From the NCBI GenBank assembly GCA_028015205.1, contig CM051517.1, positions 45,705,135-45,769,134 of the forward strand: a DNA stretch of 64,000 bases, in the 5' to 3' direction. Origin of the DNA: Mytilisepta virgata (Eukaryota; Mollusca; Bivalvia; Mytilida; Mytilidae). The notes under the pieces are model-generated. The model was given only the letters and a program-made list of their open reading frames with translations, was not told where the DNA came from and did not search any database. Shown here piece by piece: positions 46,901 through 59,584 of this stretch (positions are counted from its first letter, which is position 1; every line of letters begins with the position of its first letter). The translations under genes and the position numbers were made by a program.

Positions 46901-49900
46901 ATGTTTTCTTGGACGACTCAATAAGGGAATTATCCAACAATAAAATGCTCCGCTGGGCGCAGCTAGATACGACCACAGATGTCGAACTCTGAATAGTTGG
47001 GGCAATTATGAACACAACATTCAAGCTTGATACAATACTGAATTTGGATTGTGAATAAATATTTGACACAGCATAGGTTTGACACAGAATGAATGTTGTC
47101 TAAGAACTTAAAAATTTTTAATTTACCTATTCAAACCATATCAGTATTATTTGTTTTTATATCTAAATCAGAAATAACCAATTTAAAATTGGGCACACAT
47201 ATCAATTTCTTGCTATTGCGCAATACTGTGCAATTGAAGATTTCTTGCTATTGCGCAATACTGTACAATTGAAAATTTCTTGAAATATTTGACACATAAT
47301 AGGTTTCTGACACAGAATAACTGAAATCAAAGAACTTAGAATTGGTCATATGATTTCAATTTATATTCAATTTTTTGCTTTTTGTGCAATACAATATGCT
47401 TTGGAGAATTGACCCCCCCCCCCCAAAAAAAAAAAAAATAATTTACCCCTTTTTTAACTTTTGTGAATTACACTATGAAGTTGCACATTGACCCCCCTCC
47501 CTCCCCCCCCCCCCCCAAAAAAAACAATAAAATTTATTGTAACCCCCCCTTTTTTTGCTAAAAAAAAATTTGAAATTTTCTTTTTAATTTATGAAATATG
47601 AAATGAGAAAAAAAATTGCCCCCTCCCCAATTTCTCATTTACCCCACCCCCTAAATTTTGTTTTCAACCCCCCCCCCCCCCCATTTCTTTATACTTTGCA
47701 ACCATAACAGCCCATTTAAATACATCATAACATATTAAAATAGAAAATGACATCATAGTCATGGATGGCAAATTTTAAATATACATAATTTAAAAGCAGT
47801 TTAGATAAGATAAACAAAAAAGCTTCATCAGCACATTTTATATTGGCAAATTTCCAATGGAATTTGTTAATAATAAAGTTTTGATAACAGGGCACACATA
47901 TCAATTTCTTGCTATTGCACAATACTGTGCAATTGAAAATTTCTTCAAATATTTGACACATAATAGGTTTCTGACACAGAATAACTGAAATCAAAGAACT
48001 TAGAATTGGTCATATGATTTGAATTTATATTCAGTTTTTTGCTTCTTGTGCAATACAATATGCTGTGGAGAATTGCCCCCCTCCCCCCCCCCCAAAAAAA
48101 AAATAATTTACCCCTTTTTTAGCTTTAATTTTGGACCTCGATTTGGACCAACTTGAAAACTGGGCCCATAATAAACAAGAGGCTCACCAGAGCCTGTATC
48201 GCTCACCTGGAGTGTGGTTTTCATTGGACAATTAATCAACTATTTGACCAAGTTTGTTGCAATTGGTTCAATTGTCCAGGGAAAATTTGTTTAAGATTTA
48301 TTTTTCATAAGGTTTAATGTTAAAATATGTTCCCTGATGGTGGTAGTCCTGGCAGGAAGTTGATAAAATTGACCAGGAATAAGGGTGAACCTTAAATAAA
48401 TGTAACAGAACCCGACCTCAAATTACACAAACCAATAACTCCTAAATAGAATTTGGGAATCCCTTCAAAATTTCAGGGTATGTAGATCTCAACATGGCAA
48501 ACATTTTTCAATTTACATTTCACTTCTATCTCAAATAGTTTTGGAGATAAATGCAAAAATGTTAAAATTTTGAAAATTTGACAAAAAAAGGGCAATAACT
48601 CCTAAATGGGTTTTGAGATTTCCTTTAAAATTTCAGGGTATGTAGATCTCAACATGGCAAACATTTTTCAAATTTACATTTCACTTCTATCTCAAATAGT
48701 TTTGGAGATAAATGACAAAAAATGTTAAATTTTGAAAATTTGACGAAAAAAGGGCAATAACTCCTAAACGGGTTGTGGAATTTCCTTCAAAATTTCAGGG
48801 TAGGTAGATCTCGTCATGCTGAACAATTTTACCCCATGCCAGATTTTCGATATCTGTAACGGTTTTTAAGTAATAAGCCAAAAACAACATATCCACCCCT
48901 ATATTCTATTTTTAGCTACGACAGCCATGTTTTACGTCAGATCAAAATAAATTGAGGATCGTTTGTAGAGGACATGTCATAGTTCATTCCTATTAAGTTT
49001 CAAACCAATCGGCCCAGCGGTTTCAGAGGAGAAGATTTTTGAATGTTAAAATTTTGAAAATTTGATGAAAAAAGGGCAATAACTCCTAAATGGGTTTTGG
49101 AAATTCCTTCAAAATTTCAGTGTAGGTAGATCTCGTCATGCTGATCAATTTTACCCCATGTCAGATTTTCGATATCTGTAACGGTTTTTGAGTTATTAGC
49201 AAAAAACAGCAATTTACCCCTATGTTCTATTTTTAGCAACAGTGGCCATGTTTTTCATCGGATCAATATAAATTGAGGATCGTTTGTAGAGGACATGTCA
49301 TAGATCATTCCTATTAAGTTTTAAACCAATCGGCCCAGCGGTTTCAGAGGAGAAGATTTTTGAATGTTAAAATTTTGAAAATTTGATGAAAAAAGGGCAA
49401 TAACTCCTAAATGGGTTTTGGAATTTCCTTCAAAATTTTAGGGTAGGTAGATCTCGTCATGCTGATCAATTTTACCCCATGTCAGATTTTCGATATCTGT
49501 AACGGTTTTTGAGTTATTAGCAAAAAACAGCAATTTACCCCTATGTTCTATTTTTAGCAACAGTGGCCATGTTTTTCATCGGATCAATATAAAATGAGGA
49601 TCGTTTGTGGAGGACATGTCATAGAACATTCCTATTAAGTTTCAAACCAATCGGCCCAGCGGTTTCGGAGGAGAAGATTTTTAAAGAAAAGTTTACGACG
49701 GACGGACGGACGACGGACGACGGACGAAAAGTGATGGCAAAAGCTCACATGGCCTTTGGCCAGGTGAGCTAAAAAACTAAGTACATGTTTAGATTCAGCA
49801 TATCAAAGAACCCCAAGAATTCAATTTTTGTTAAAATCAAACAAAGTTTAATTTTGGACCCTTTGGACCTTAATGTAGACCAATTTGAAAACGGGACCAA

Positions 49901-52900
49901 AAATTAAGAATCTAAATGCATGGTTAGATTCGGAATATCAAAGAACCCCAATAGTTCAATTTTCAATGAAATCAAACAAAGTTTAATTTTGGACCCCGAT
50001 TTGGACCAACTTGAAAACTGGGCCCATAATAAAAAAACTAAGTACATGTTTAGATTCAGCATATAAAAGAACCCAAAGAATTCAATTTTTGTTAAAATCA
50101 AACTAAGTTTAATTTTGGACCCTTTGGACCTTAATGTAGACCAATTTGAAAACGGGACCAAAAATTAAGAATTTAAATGCACGGTTAGATTCGGCATATC
50201 AAAGAACCCCAATAGTTCAATTTTCGATGAAATCAAACAAAGTTTAATTTTGGACCCTTTTGGCCCCTAATTCCTAAACTGTTGGGACCAAAACTCCAAA
50301 AATCAATCCCAACCTTCCTTTTGTGGTCATAAACCTTGTGTTTAAATTTCATAGATTTCTATTTACTTATACTAAAGTTATTGTGCAAAAACCAAGAAAA
50401 ATGCTTATTTGGGCCCTTTTTTAGCCCCTAATTCCTAAACTGTTGGGACCAAAACTCCCAAAAACAATCCCAACCTTCCTTTTGTGGTCATAAACCTTGT
50501 GTTAAAATTTCATAGATTTCTATTTACTTATACTAGAGTTATTGTGCGAAAACCAAGAAAAATGCTTATTGGGCCCTTTTTTGGCCCCCAATTCTTAAAC
50601 TGCTGGGACCAAAACTCCCAAAATCAATCCCAACCTTCCTTTTGTGGTCATAAACCTTGTGTTTAAATTTCATAGATTTCTATTAACTTATACTAAAGTT
50701 ATGGTGCGAAAACCAAATGTCTTCATACGACGACGCTGACGACGGACGACGACGACGACGCCAACGTCATACCAATATACGACCGCAAAAATTTTGCGGT
50801 CGTATAAAAAACTGTCTAATAATTCTAAGGTTTAGATTTTCAAAATGCAGAAAATCCATTTTATGAACTGAGGTGACCAGACAATAGTACTATACATACC
50901 ACTGCCAGATTAAACCATGCCTGTGCTAACTGTGTCAGTACACTGTCTTCATCTATTTCCTGCATTCTTTTCAACTCTTTTCTAAGAAAGCAAAAGATAA
51001 AATAGAATTCTGGAATCCTATAACTTAAATTTTGATTCATATAAGTTTGCATGGGACTTGTCAAAACTTTTTAAGATCAGTTATTGTGTTTACTACATTG
51101 CCAAAGAGAAAAGTTTGCACAAGAAAATATGAAGGTAACATGGTTTTAACCCAATAAAGTCACCCTACACAACAGTAAATTACAATTTCTTCCAGATCCA
51201 ATCCAAACATCAGAGGATTACATGTTTTTTTTTTCTTTTTGAAAACTTCCTGTAATAATTTTTAGATTAGGCATGTTTCTTGTGTGGAAAATAAAATCCT
51301 CCAATAGACCACATTTTTGTTAATAGGGTGGATGAAACCCTACAAATTAAGTTTTATTGGCTTCATCTTACTGGATGGGGACAACCACCCACCTGCCCTG
51401 CATATATATTGCCAGGCTAAGAATTTTTATGTTCCTACATATATTGTGTATATACTAACCAACAGACAAGATGTATCCTTAAATCTCACTTCTGTATTTT
51501 ATCCATTTTAAATACTTTTGTGACAAAATAATAAAGATACAAATTATGAGTAAAAAATCATTGATTAATTCATCAATCAATACATTAAAGAAACAACACA
51601 TGATAATATCAGTGTATTATTACCTTGCTAGATCAACTCTGTCCAACTTTAACATAATCTGTATTGACATAGCTATGCTGAAATATAGGTAAATATTTAA
51701 ATTTTCTAGCACTTGAATCTGAAATTCTTTTACTAGTCCTATACATCATTTAATTACCAATGTCAAAATTCAAATTCATCAACATTCATGATTTATCATA
51801 AGAACCTGTGATCTTTTTTAATAGTATTTCTAACACATCTGATGATATCATATTAAATTATAACACTTTGTTTTCATTGGTCTGTAAACATAAAAAATAA
51901 ATATGTAACTATATATATTTTATTATCTGTATAATGTCTTATTAAATTTTATATGAATCTTCAGTATAGATGAATTTGATTAATTTTTGATTACATATGG
52001 ATAATTTTACACCTTACTCAACATACTTGTGACAAAGTTACACTCAAAACATTTTAGCAAATCATTAAGCAGTGATTTGATCCTCACAGAATGTACCATG
52101 GACCAACAATGGATAACTAACATCAAATATACATGTATATGTCAGACATATGATTTGTTGTTTTCATGTTTGTGTTTTGTACTCTTTTACATTATTTTTT
52201 GTCTGACGTTCTGTCAGTTGTGTTGCTTTAACTGACTGTTATGTCATTGCTGACCTTTCCTGTTATCCATTTTGTTGTTTATGTATCTTGAACTAGTTTT
52301 TTTAAAAGTCACCTTGCAAGATTCCTATCTAAAATTCTGGATTACTAGAACTATCCTTTCTCTTAATGTTTTTGTTTTTCAATGGAGTATTCCTACAGTA
52401 TTTTTACTTTCAATGTCTTACATTTATCGTTCTATCACTTATTACTGTAACTGAATATATGTTGATGACTACTATATATATTGTGCTAGGAACTTACCAT
52501 TCTAAAGCATCTGATGGATTCAGTACTCTCAAAGCAGCATCATAATTCTAAAATTATTAAACATATTTATAAACTATTAAAAAGTACATTTAATTAAACA
52601 AACAAACAAAAAAACAAATGGATAACAGGAAAAGTGGAAACAGGTTCTTGGATATACATGTAACAGTACAATAGCACTGCTTCCCTTAAAAATGAAGTTG
52701 ATAACATTCTGTTAACAAGGAAATATTGTTATTAGAAATTATTCTGTTGATACCGAGAAATATCTCTAATACATGTATTAGTTTTTCAAAGCCAAAAAAG
52801 GTGAAATTCATTTGATGTCAAGTGCTGCACAAATAGAAATGAGGGAACAATATGGATGAAAAACTTTAAATTAAAATATTTTCATATTCCATTTCATCAA

Positions 52901-55900
52901 ATTACGCTCTGAACATGGGATATAATAAAATAAATCGATATACATACCACATCATGAAAGTATATGGAAGCAGCCATCACCAGGAAAGTTGTATTACTAA
53001 CGTCAACATTGGCACTCATTTTACCGTCTAAGTCTCTCACAATAGAATCCCTTAAAGATAAAAATTGATTATCCTTACTGTATTTTCAGAGGTCATCCTT
53101 TTGTCTCTAAATAAATGTTTTCTTTTTTTTTCTTTGGAAATGCTTCACTTATTATAAATATAAATTATATCAGATTTTTCATAATTTTTTACATTTTGAG
53201 AGGATTTATGGCTTGTTTTGTGTTATTGGTTTTTGAGGCTTCATGGCCATTTCAAGTTTTACAAACCTCTCTCATGTTTAATTTATTGAGACGATTCCTC
53301 ATTGAAACATAACAGTATCATATATCCTTAAGACAAATATTTTTTTGTAAATGGTCCAAAATTCATTCCACAAGGCCACACTTAAAAACATATTTGTTGG
53401 CACTAACCCTACCCATGACTAGTAGCAGTGGGTAGGGAGGTAGGCTTTTTTTTGTCAAAAGAAAATATATCTTTCTTTTTTTCAACAATGCTAACTTGCT
53501 GAAATTTAACCTTGGTCACAGTGTTTATCTTGTATTGTCATGGTTTAATATGTATACGATGTATGATTTATTTTAAGAACATTGTTTAAGAATGAAGAAC
53601 TAAAATTCTTATTCAGTGTTTTTCTTTCAAAACATTAAAATAAGAACAAGCATGAGAACATCACGACAGTGTGCTTTGAAATGTTAACAATGTTCACAGA
53701 ACAGTGTATTCATAAAAGGGCAGCGTGGTGTAGTTCTAAGTGCATAGGACTACGAAGCCAAAGGTCTCTGGTTTAATTCCAGTTCGGGATGAAGATTTCA
53801 GGGATAAATTTGCGACACCATTTGAGAGGCTGGATTGGCCAAAAAATGGCTGTCCCATGTTAAGAGAGAGCAAGACCATAAGCATTAGCGTTAGTGCAAA
53901 CATACTTTTTTTTTATTTTGGCCCAAAGGTAGAAAAAAAAGCTGTGAATACCAGTCGTATCCATAATCTATGACCTGTTATTCAATATTAAGTTTTCAAA
54001 AATTAACTATACCTCTATTTAGCAAATCACAGGACACTATTCATTATGGTCCCTTAATGGGTGCCCTTTATACACAGATTTGGCTGTAACTTGTGTTATT
54101 TATTTGCACGTTTGATTATAAAGTAATATCAAATATGCAATCTGCCTTTTTTTGTAAGAGTATCAATACCTTTTGCTCTGGTTGGACAAGTAATCTGCAA
54201 ACATTTTGACAGCCTGTAACTCTTCAGGATGTGCTGCATTAATCCCATCCAAAACCACACCATATTTTCTTTGTGCTATGTAGGCTCTGTACATCAAAAT
54301 ATCTTTGTCTAGCTTTGACTTGGGATTATTTGTCTACATAAGAAAATTTTTCCGATTAAATATATTAAGAGGGATAATTTCTTTAATTTTTCAGTACCTG
54401 TCATGTAAAATTACATTTAAAGGCTTTAATTTTTTAGATTATATTTGTCAAGAAGGGTAAATGAATCTTAGGGACAGTACTGCAAAGCAAATTTTATAGG
54501 GCAAGAGTTCCATTTGGCACCCCCATAAGTACATCCATATGGTTATTCCGTCTTATGGGGGAACTCTTTTCCTTAAGAGACCCAACCCCTCCAAAAATAC
54601 TTTTTTAGCAAGCAGGCTGAAATATTGCTCAAAAGTTTTCCTAAAAACTAATTTAAATAAAATTCAAAATTATCATTCAAGTGAGCAATAAGATTTCTTT
54701 CTGACAAAATCTATAATTATTTGGAAACAGAAAAAATGTAATTTAGGAGTTTTAATTAAATATCAAGTAGGTTTCAATTAAATTGGCTTTAAGGTTTATA
54801 ATGGATGTCAATGCCAAATTCAGAGGATTCTGCACTGTTTTCACCTCAATGTTTTTTAACCCCCGTGATGCCAAAATATCTCTCATGGATTCATATCATC
54901 TTTTAAACAATTAATCAAAATAAAAGTATGAAAGAATCCATGTTTGCTTACTAAATATACATTGATGCACAGTGCTCAAAGTTACTTTTTTTAACAGAAA
55001 GGTATATATGTCATACATACCTTTCCATTAATAAATAAAATAAGGTTGAGCCCTTTCGTGCTGACACAGGTGTTACATTTTCCCGAAATATACTGGCATT
55101 TCCAATATATATTGTATAACATGTACTTACCAACATCAAATTTACATTGAAAGAGCATGTAAATAACACATTATCATGTTACTCAAAAGGATTTTAAAAT
55201 TCTAATTAAATACTTGTTAATTTATTGAAATTGTCTGGAAGTAGAGGCTGTGGGATAGTACAATGTAGCTCCTGTCACAACTTTTGACTCTGCGAAGCTA
55301 CAAAGCGGTCCCATTTCTCATAATGGAGCAAAAATAACTTTTCGTATGGCAATAAGAGGTCGTGTTTACCTGAAATATCATCGAACTGTATAATTTCCAG
55401 CATATTAAATGTAAAATTACTTCATTATTATAAATATTGAACATCTTGTCATTTTGTTGGTTTCAAAATTGTATTTCTGCCATGACCGATATCATCAGAA
55501 TGAGATCACAGAAGGCGTGGTCTGACCTTATATGGATATCCTTACTACATCTACGACTGACGATATCACTGGAAATAGACTAGTATTTTGTCAATGGAAA
55601 CTTCATTATTTGGAATATGACTTAAGTGAGAATCCCACTGGGCAAAATTCAAAACATGTATGAAAATTTTGAATGCCAGATTTCTGGATTGGAAATCTCC
55701 CTTTAGGTCATGCTATGTTGCTTTATTTAACTGATAATGGTAAAAATATAATATTTTTACAGTTTTTGAACCAAAAGTGGCAAAACGGGTGGAAAATATG
55801 CCTTAAAACCACCAGGTTTGAAGCACACCCGCCTGCTCCGCCGAGTCAAAAGTTGTCACAGGAGATACGTTATTGTAGCTATTGGACAGGTGTGAACTGC

Positions 55901-56064
55901 AAAATTATGTCAGATTTAACCGTTGAACAGGAATTATTATTACTCAAAATGATAAATGGTTTGAATACCTTTAATTTTGGTGCTTCGTTTATGCAAAGCT
56001 GATAATTTCCCGTGTAAAAGGCAGTTCTTATCTCAAAAATTTCATCTACTTCTGTGTTTGACAT
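43994..56064 (-). CDS. COPE: Coatomer subunit epsilon (epsilon-COP), 10 exons, 300 aa
   Basis: Part of the COPI vesicle coat at the Golgi, in the B-subcomplex with alpha- and beta'-COP. Coding exons, GT-AG and in frame: 55969-56064, 54170-54333, 52948-53050, 52498-52547, 51624-51677, 50900-50981, 45729-45884, 44909-44977, 44566-44640, 43994-44047. The sum is 903 nt including TGA. The start is [20 protein letters not shown]. Diagnostic blocks are [98 protein letters not shown] and [12 protein letters not shown]. The family is an all-helical TPR-like solenoid; human COPE is 308 aa. A minus-strand AATAAA at 43829-43834 is a candidate polyadenylation signal. The terminal exon is duplicated at 37074-37127. 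Confidence 0.96.
46930..50809 (+). mobile_element. Long ACGACCGC-ended repeat element filling COPE intron 6
   Basis: It starts AAAATGCTCCGCTGGGCGCA then 'gctagatacgaccacaga' and ends with the palindrome around 50778-50807 (ATACGACCGCAAAAA and its complement). It contains poly-C tracts, 'tttggaccttaatgtagacc' units (49850-50250), three units of about 155 bp with ACTGTTGGGACCAAAACTCC (50278, 50440, 50598) and a (GAC)n run. It carries a nested element at 48176-49775. The same order is found at 14424-15431, and half of it at 23095-24655. Confidence 0.65.
48176..49775 (+). mobile_element. Nested 1.6-kb element with GCTCACC ends and tandem units
   Basis: It interrupts 'gggcccataataaa|aaactaagtacatg', a junction found uninterrupted at 50030. 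It opens with GAGGCTCACCAGAGCC and TCGCTCACCTGG and closes GGCCAGGTGAGCTAAAAAA, giving inverted CCAGGTGAGC ends. Inside are about four to five diverged units containing GGGCAATAACTCCTAAATGG and GTAGATCTCGTCATGCTGAT, with the later units about 305 bp long, then a (GACGGACG)n run. It is non-coding and of a type common in bivalve introns. Confidence 0.7.
53718..53965 (+). mobile_element. tRNA-derived SINE in COPE intron 2
   Basis: GGGCAGCGTGGTGTAGTTCT begins a tRNA-like head. TGGTGTAGTTC (53727) fits the RNA polymerase III A box and GGTTTAATTCC (53770-53780) fits the B box, about 40 bp apart. The body continues with GGATGAAGATTTCAGGG and a T-rich end. No intact cloverleaf is expected or seen. 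The 77-codon frame across it is meaningless. Confidence 0.65.
54334..55256. other. COPE intron 1, right of exon 2: nothing recognised
   Basis: AT-rich intron. A small inverted repeat (CCCCCATAAG / CTTATGGGGG at about 54520-54555) is the only structure noticed. Confidence 0.4.
55257..55881. mobile_element. Inverted-repeat element of about 625 bp in COPE intron 1
   Basis: CAATGTAGCTCCTGTCACAA and CTTTTGACTC at the left match, inverted, GAGTCAAAAGTTGTCACAGG and 'agatacgttattgtag' at the right. The ends belong to the same family as the short foldbacks at 32607-32677 and 38325-38400. A 109-codon frame in it (55673-56002) runs into COPE exon 1 on the opposite strand and is not credible as a gene. 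Confidence 0.5.
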
Positions 56065-56231
56065 GTTTGCAACGATGATGTGGAAAACCGGAAATATTAT
56101 ATCTGATTATGAGTCGACTGAGTCTTTTGTGTGTTTTCTAGAAAGTCTCACTAACAACCATTTGACTGTGGTTTAAGACAGTACCAGCAACGAACTGTGT
56201 GTGTGGTTTTATTTTATTTTATAACTTACAT

Positions 56232-58290
56232 TATTTTTTTACTTATAAGAATAAGAATAAGAATATTTTATTTCCAATCAAGGGCCCACTAGGGAAGAAT
56301 ATTACAGTGATTAAACAGGATAAACATACAATAATGATGTAAATAGATAATTCATACAATTTAAAAATATAGCAATATATACATACCATGTGTATGAAGT
56401 AATTGCAATTAAATGACTAGATTTTTAGTAAAAAGACCAACTACATTGTACCAAAGCTGCACCAGACCACCCGGGGGAAAATAATTCAAATTAAAAAAAT
56501 ATTTCTTAAGTGTTAATTTACAGGGATCATACACAGGGGCCCGACTTCTGGATATTTATTTCTTTTTTATTTTATTTTTTTTTGTTGTCTTATGTCATCA
56601 ATACTTTTTAATACATATTTACTTTAACAACGCAAATTATGCGTTTATTATCAATAACACTATACACTGTCCACGTCCTTATACTAAAAAATCCTAGTAT
56701 AAGGACGTGGATAGTGTATAGCATATTGATAATAAACGCAGAATATTCGTTGTTACAGTGAATATTTATTAAAAGTACTCATGAAATAAGATAACAAAAA
56801 AAAAAAAATAAAATAAAAAAGAAATAAATTTCCAGAAGTCGGGCCCCTGTGGGATCATATAATACTAACACTAACTTCATATACAGTTCCTGTAATTTAG
56901 AAATGCACTATGTGGTCATGATTCATATTTGTTCAATATAAAAAATAACAATATATGTTAAATATTTTTGTAAAGATCAATAAGGAGTCCTCCTCGTGAC
57001 CAGAGCACATGGATGATACATTTGTAACGTGGTCATCCAGATGCAATGGTCACCAAGGGTCAATGCTACAGGACTCTTCACTTAAAAAATGGACATAAGA
57101 TAATTATAATAAATAGTTAAACTTGGGATGGTCCTCTTCGTGATCAATGCACAAGGACATTTCATTTCAAGTCATCCAAATGCAGAGATCATCAAGGGCA
57201 GGTGCAAAAGGACACTTATCCCAAGTGCGCAAGAACAATTTAACCAGTTATTTATCACTGGACTTTTTGTTGGTCACTGGATAATTAACTGCTACTGAGC
57301 TTTGGGCGGGAATTAGCTGTAAATTAGAAACGAAGTTTCTAAATAACATGTTTTTTTTCCGTTATTTTAGTTTACAAAATGAAAATACCTTTTATAACAG
57401 AATAAGTTAAAATTCCTAGCCTCACATATTTATTACTTTAATAATAAATAGAAATTTTATTTAAACGACAAGTCATCTGATGCTGCTCTGTAATTCAATG
57501 GAATAAAGGTGTTCCGGAATAAAGCCAAGTTCTTATTTACTGGTACAAATTTTGAGATAATCACACAGAGTTTACAAGACTTCAGAGTTTTCAGTATTTA
57601 GAAACAATAAAGTTTTGCCTTTTGATCTAGCGTCTTAAAATTAGCACAGTTCTTGTTTATGATGAGTAACAATTTATTGCGGACAGTTATCATACCTTCA
57701 CAATTAAACAAAAAATGAATTTTGGATTCATGAAGAGATTTAGATTCAGCAAATGCATCAACAAGAAGTTGAAAAGGACAGTAAGATCTTTGCAATCTAC
57801 AATAATTTTACGAACTCCCAATATAAATTCACAAAATTTTTGATGCAATAATTCTGCTTTATTTTTTTTTGGAGTATATATGATATGTGAGAGACTGTAT
57901 ATCTTGTCGGAACCTCGATTTAAATGGGTTAAATGCACCCCATATTTCACTCCCATACATTAAAATAGGCTTAATAGTATGATCGAAAACACGCACGCTT
58001 GTGCGCAATTCAGGATTTAAAAAATCCAAAAAATCAAAAAATCTTTAGATAATTTAAAATATGCTTTCAGAGATTTCCTATACTATTCTCCCTGAGTACA
58101 TGAGAAGGAGCCTGATGTAGAAAATATAATACCTAAATGTTTGTATTTGTTAACACATTCTAAAACTTCGTTATCTAACTTAACATCACAATTTATCAGT
58201 CTACCTGCTTTGTTGAATACCATAATTTTTGTTTTTTGTGTGTTTACAGTTAAGCACCAGTCAATGCAATATTTATTTAAATATATATGT
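56232..58290 (-). mobile_element. 5'-truncated LINE with reverse transcriptase remnants
   Basis: On the minus strand, 58271-58110 encodes WCLTVNTQKTKIMVFNKAGR then YKHLGIIFSTSGSF, the region after the reverse transcriptase core. About 58005-57915 encodes VFDHTIKPILMYGSEIWGAF, another LINE hallmark, with KNKAELLHQKFCEFILGV after it. Stops and frameshifts break the frame. The 3' end reads GGGCCCTTGATTGGAAATAA and then a (TTCTTA)n tail (56245-56270). The core YxDD motif is missing because of 5' truncation. A hAT-like foldback is inserted in the 3' untranslated part. It lies between the divergent COPE and KIAA0825-like genes. Confidence 0.75.
56532..56851. mobile_element. hAT-like foldback MITE, 320 bp, nested in the LINE tail
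   Basis: The ends are CACAGGGGCCCGACTTCTGG and its complement. Inverted arms extend nearly to the centre, where CACTATACACTGTCCACGTC / GACGTGGATAGTGTATAGC surround a short AAAAAATCC loop. GGATCATA flanks both sides (56524-56531 and 56852-56859), an 8-bp target duplication as in hAT elements. It is non-coding. Confidence 0.75.
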
Positions 58291-59584
58291 TATTGTAAAG
58301 AAAAGAACGATACATGACAGTCGGGAAATTGGTAATTTTAAAGAAAAATCTATATCAATTTCATGGAGACCAATGCATCATTTTAGCACTGGATTGGTTG
58401 GTTGATTGAATCATTCATTCTTTCATTTATAAAATATTGCTTGGTTGTTTGATCAATTGATTAATTCATTAATTCATTCATTCATTCATTCAAGTCAGTT
58501 ATGGTAATTTTCATTAAAAAAAGTTGTCCAATGCCCGGGTTGTTTTAAAAAGCGATCCGAGTTGTTTCACAAACGTAAGTGGTACGAGTTGTCCTTTATA
58601 ATTATGGAATAATTTTTTTTAAGAAATTGTCATGTTTCGCGATTTAGAGTATCTACGGTAGATAACGGTTCCATTCTATTCCGAAGGTGGTTTTGGTTTT
58701 ACATAACTTTGTTTATTTCCTGTTGTATCAAGTTGCGAAAACAAGATATTTTAACATTTATCATCAGAAACTGTTTCAAACTACACACATTGATGAGATG
58801 CGACAACAAAAAAATTATATAGATGTAACCAGTAGAATATTTTACCATATGCAAACTGTACATGAAACTTGGTTTAATGTAAGTCGTCTACAAAAATGTA
58901 TTTGAATTATATTTATAGTTAACTCGTATTAATGTGAATATGCCCTTTTTGGGATTTGAAAAAATTATACTATATTTTTGCAAGTTACTAAATTTTATCA
59001 CGTGACTTGAGTGTCAAAAAATCACATTGGTTTTTTTGTCAATACAACTATTAGTTCGGTGAAATATATTTTTGGGCAAGGCATTGTTGCTCATATTTTA
59101 ATTCAAAGATCCAATTTGGTGTTTTTCGTTGATTTCTTCCAAATTATCCATCTTTGACAGCATATTGCTGCTGTTACAGAAATTTCTTGTCGAAAACAAA
59201 AAGTTTTCGTTAAAATGCAGCATTTTAATAGTACTTAATGATAGCTGAGAGTAAGTATTTCATTTCTTTTTTATTTTGGAATTCAAGGGGCAAATATCAG
59301 GCCAAATCTCATCATGTCCTTTGTATAACATAATGGGCTACAGGACAACTCGTACCTGACAAACTTACCCTGCTGATGACTTATTTCCATTAATTTGCAT
59401 GTTTTATTAGTAAAATTTACCTCTGAACAGAGTTCTCATGCTGGAAAATTCTTTTTTTTTGGCAAATAATTGCTTTGTTAAGTGAGTCTGTTTAAACATT
59501 TAAGATTAATGATTTATCTTTATTTATTTCAGGGATAAAATAATATGGCAATAGATTTGTGTGAACACTGATATATTTACAGAA
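58291..59584. other. Upstream region of the KIAA0825-like gene
   Basis: It contains an ATTCATTC-type simple repeat (58455-58495) and otherwise AT-rich sequence. An open frame at 58687-58905 is unrecognised. A good acceptor (TTTATTTATTTCAG) ends at 59532, so 59533-59584 is probably 5' UTR of the second exon, and an untranslated first exon must lie further left. I could not locate it. Confidence 0.4.

Noticed and set aside
53718..53790. A functional tRNA gene
   Set aside because: A and B boxes are present but no cloverleaf can be formed, and the sequence continues as a SINE body.
53740..53973. A 77-codon frame in COPE intron 2
   Set aside because: It crosses the tRNA-like head and body of a SINE with pol III boxes.
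55673..56002. A 109-codon plus-strand frame
   Set aside because: It overlaps COPE exon 1 on the opposite strand and an inverted-repeat element, and has no recognisable family.
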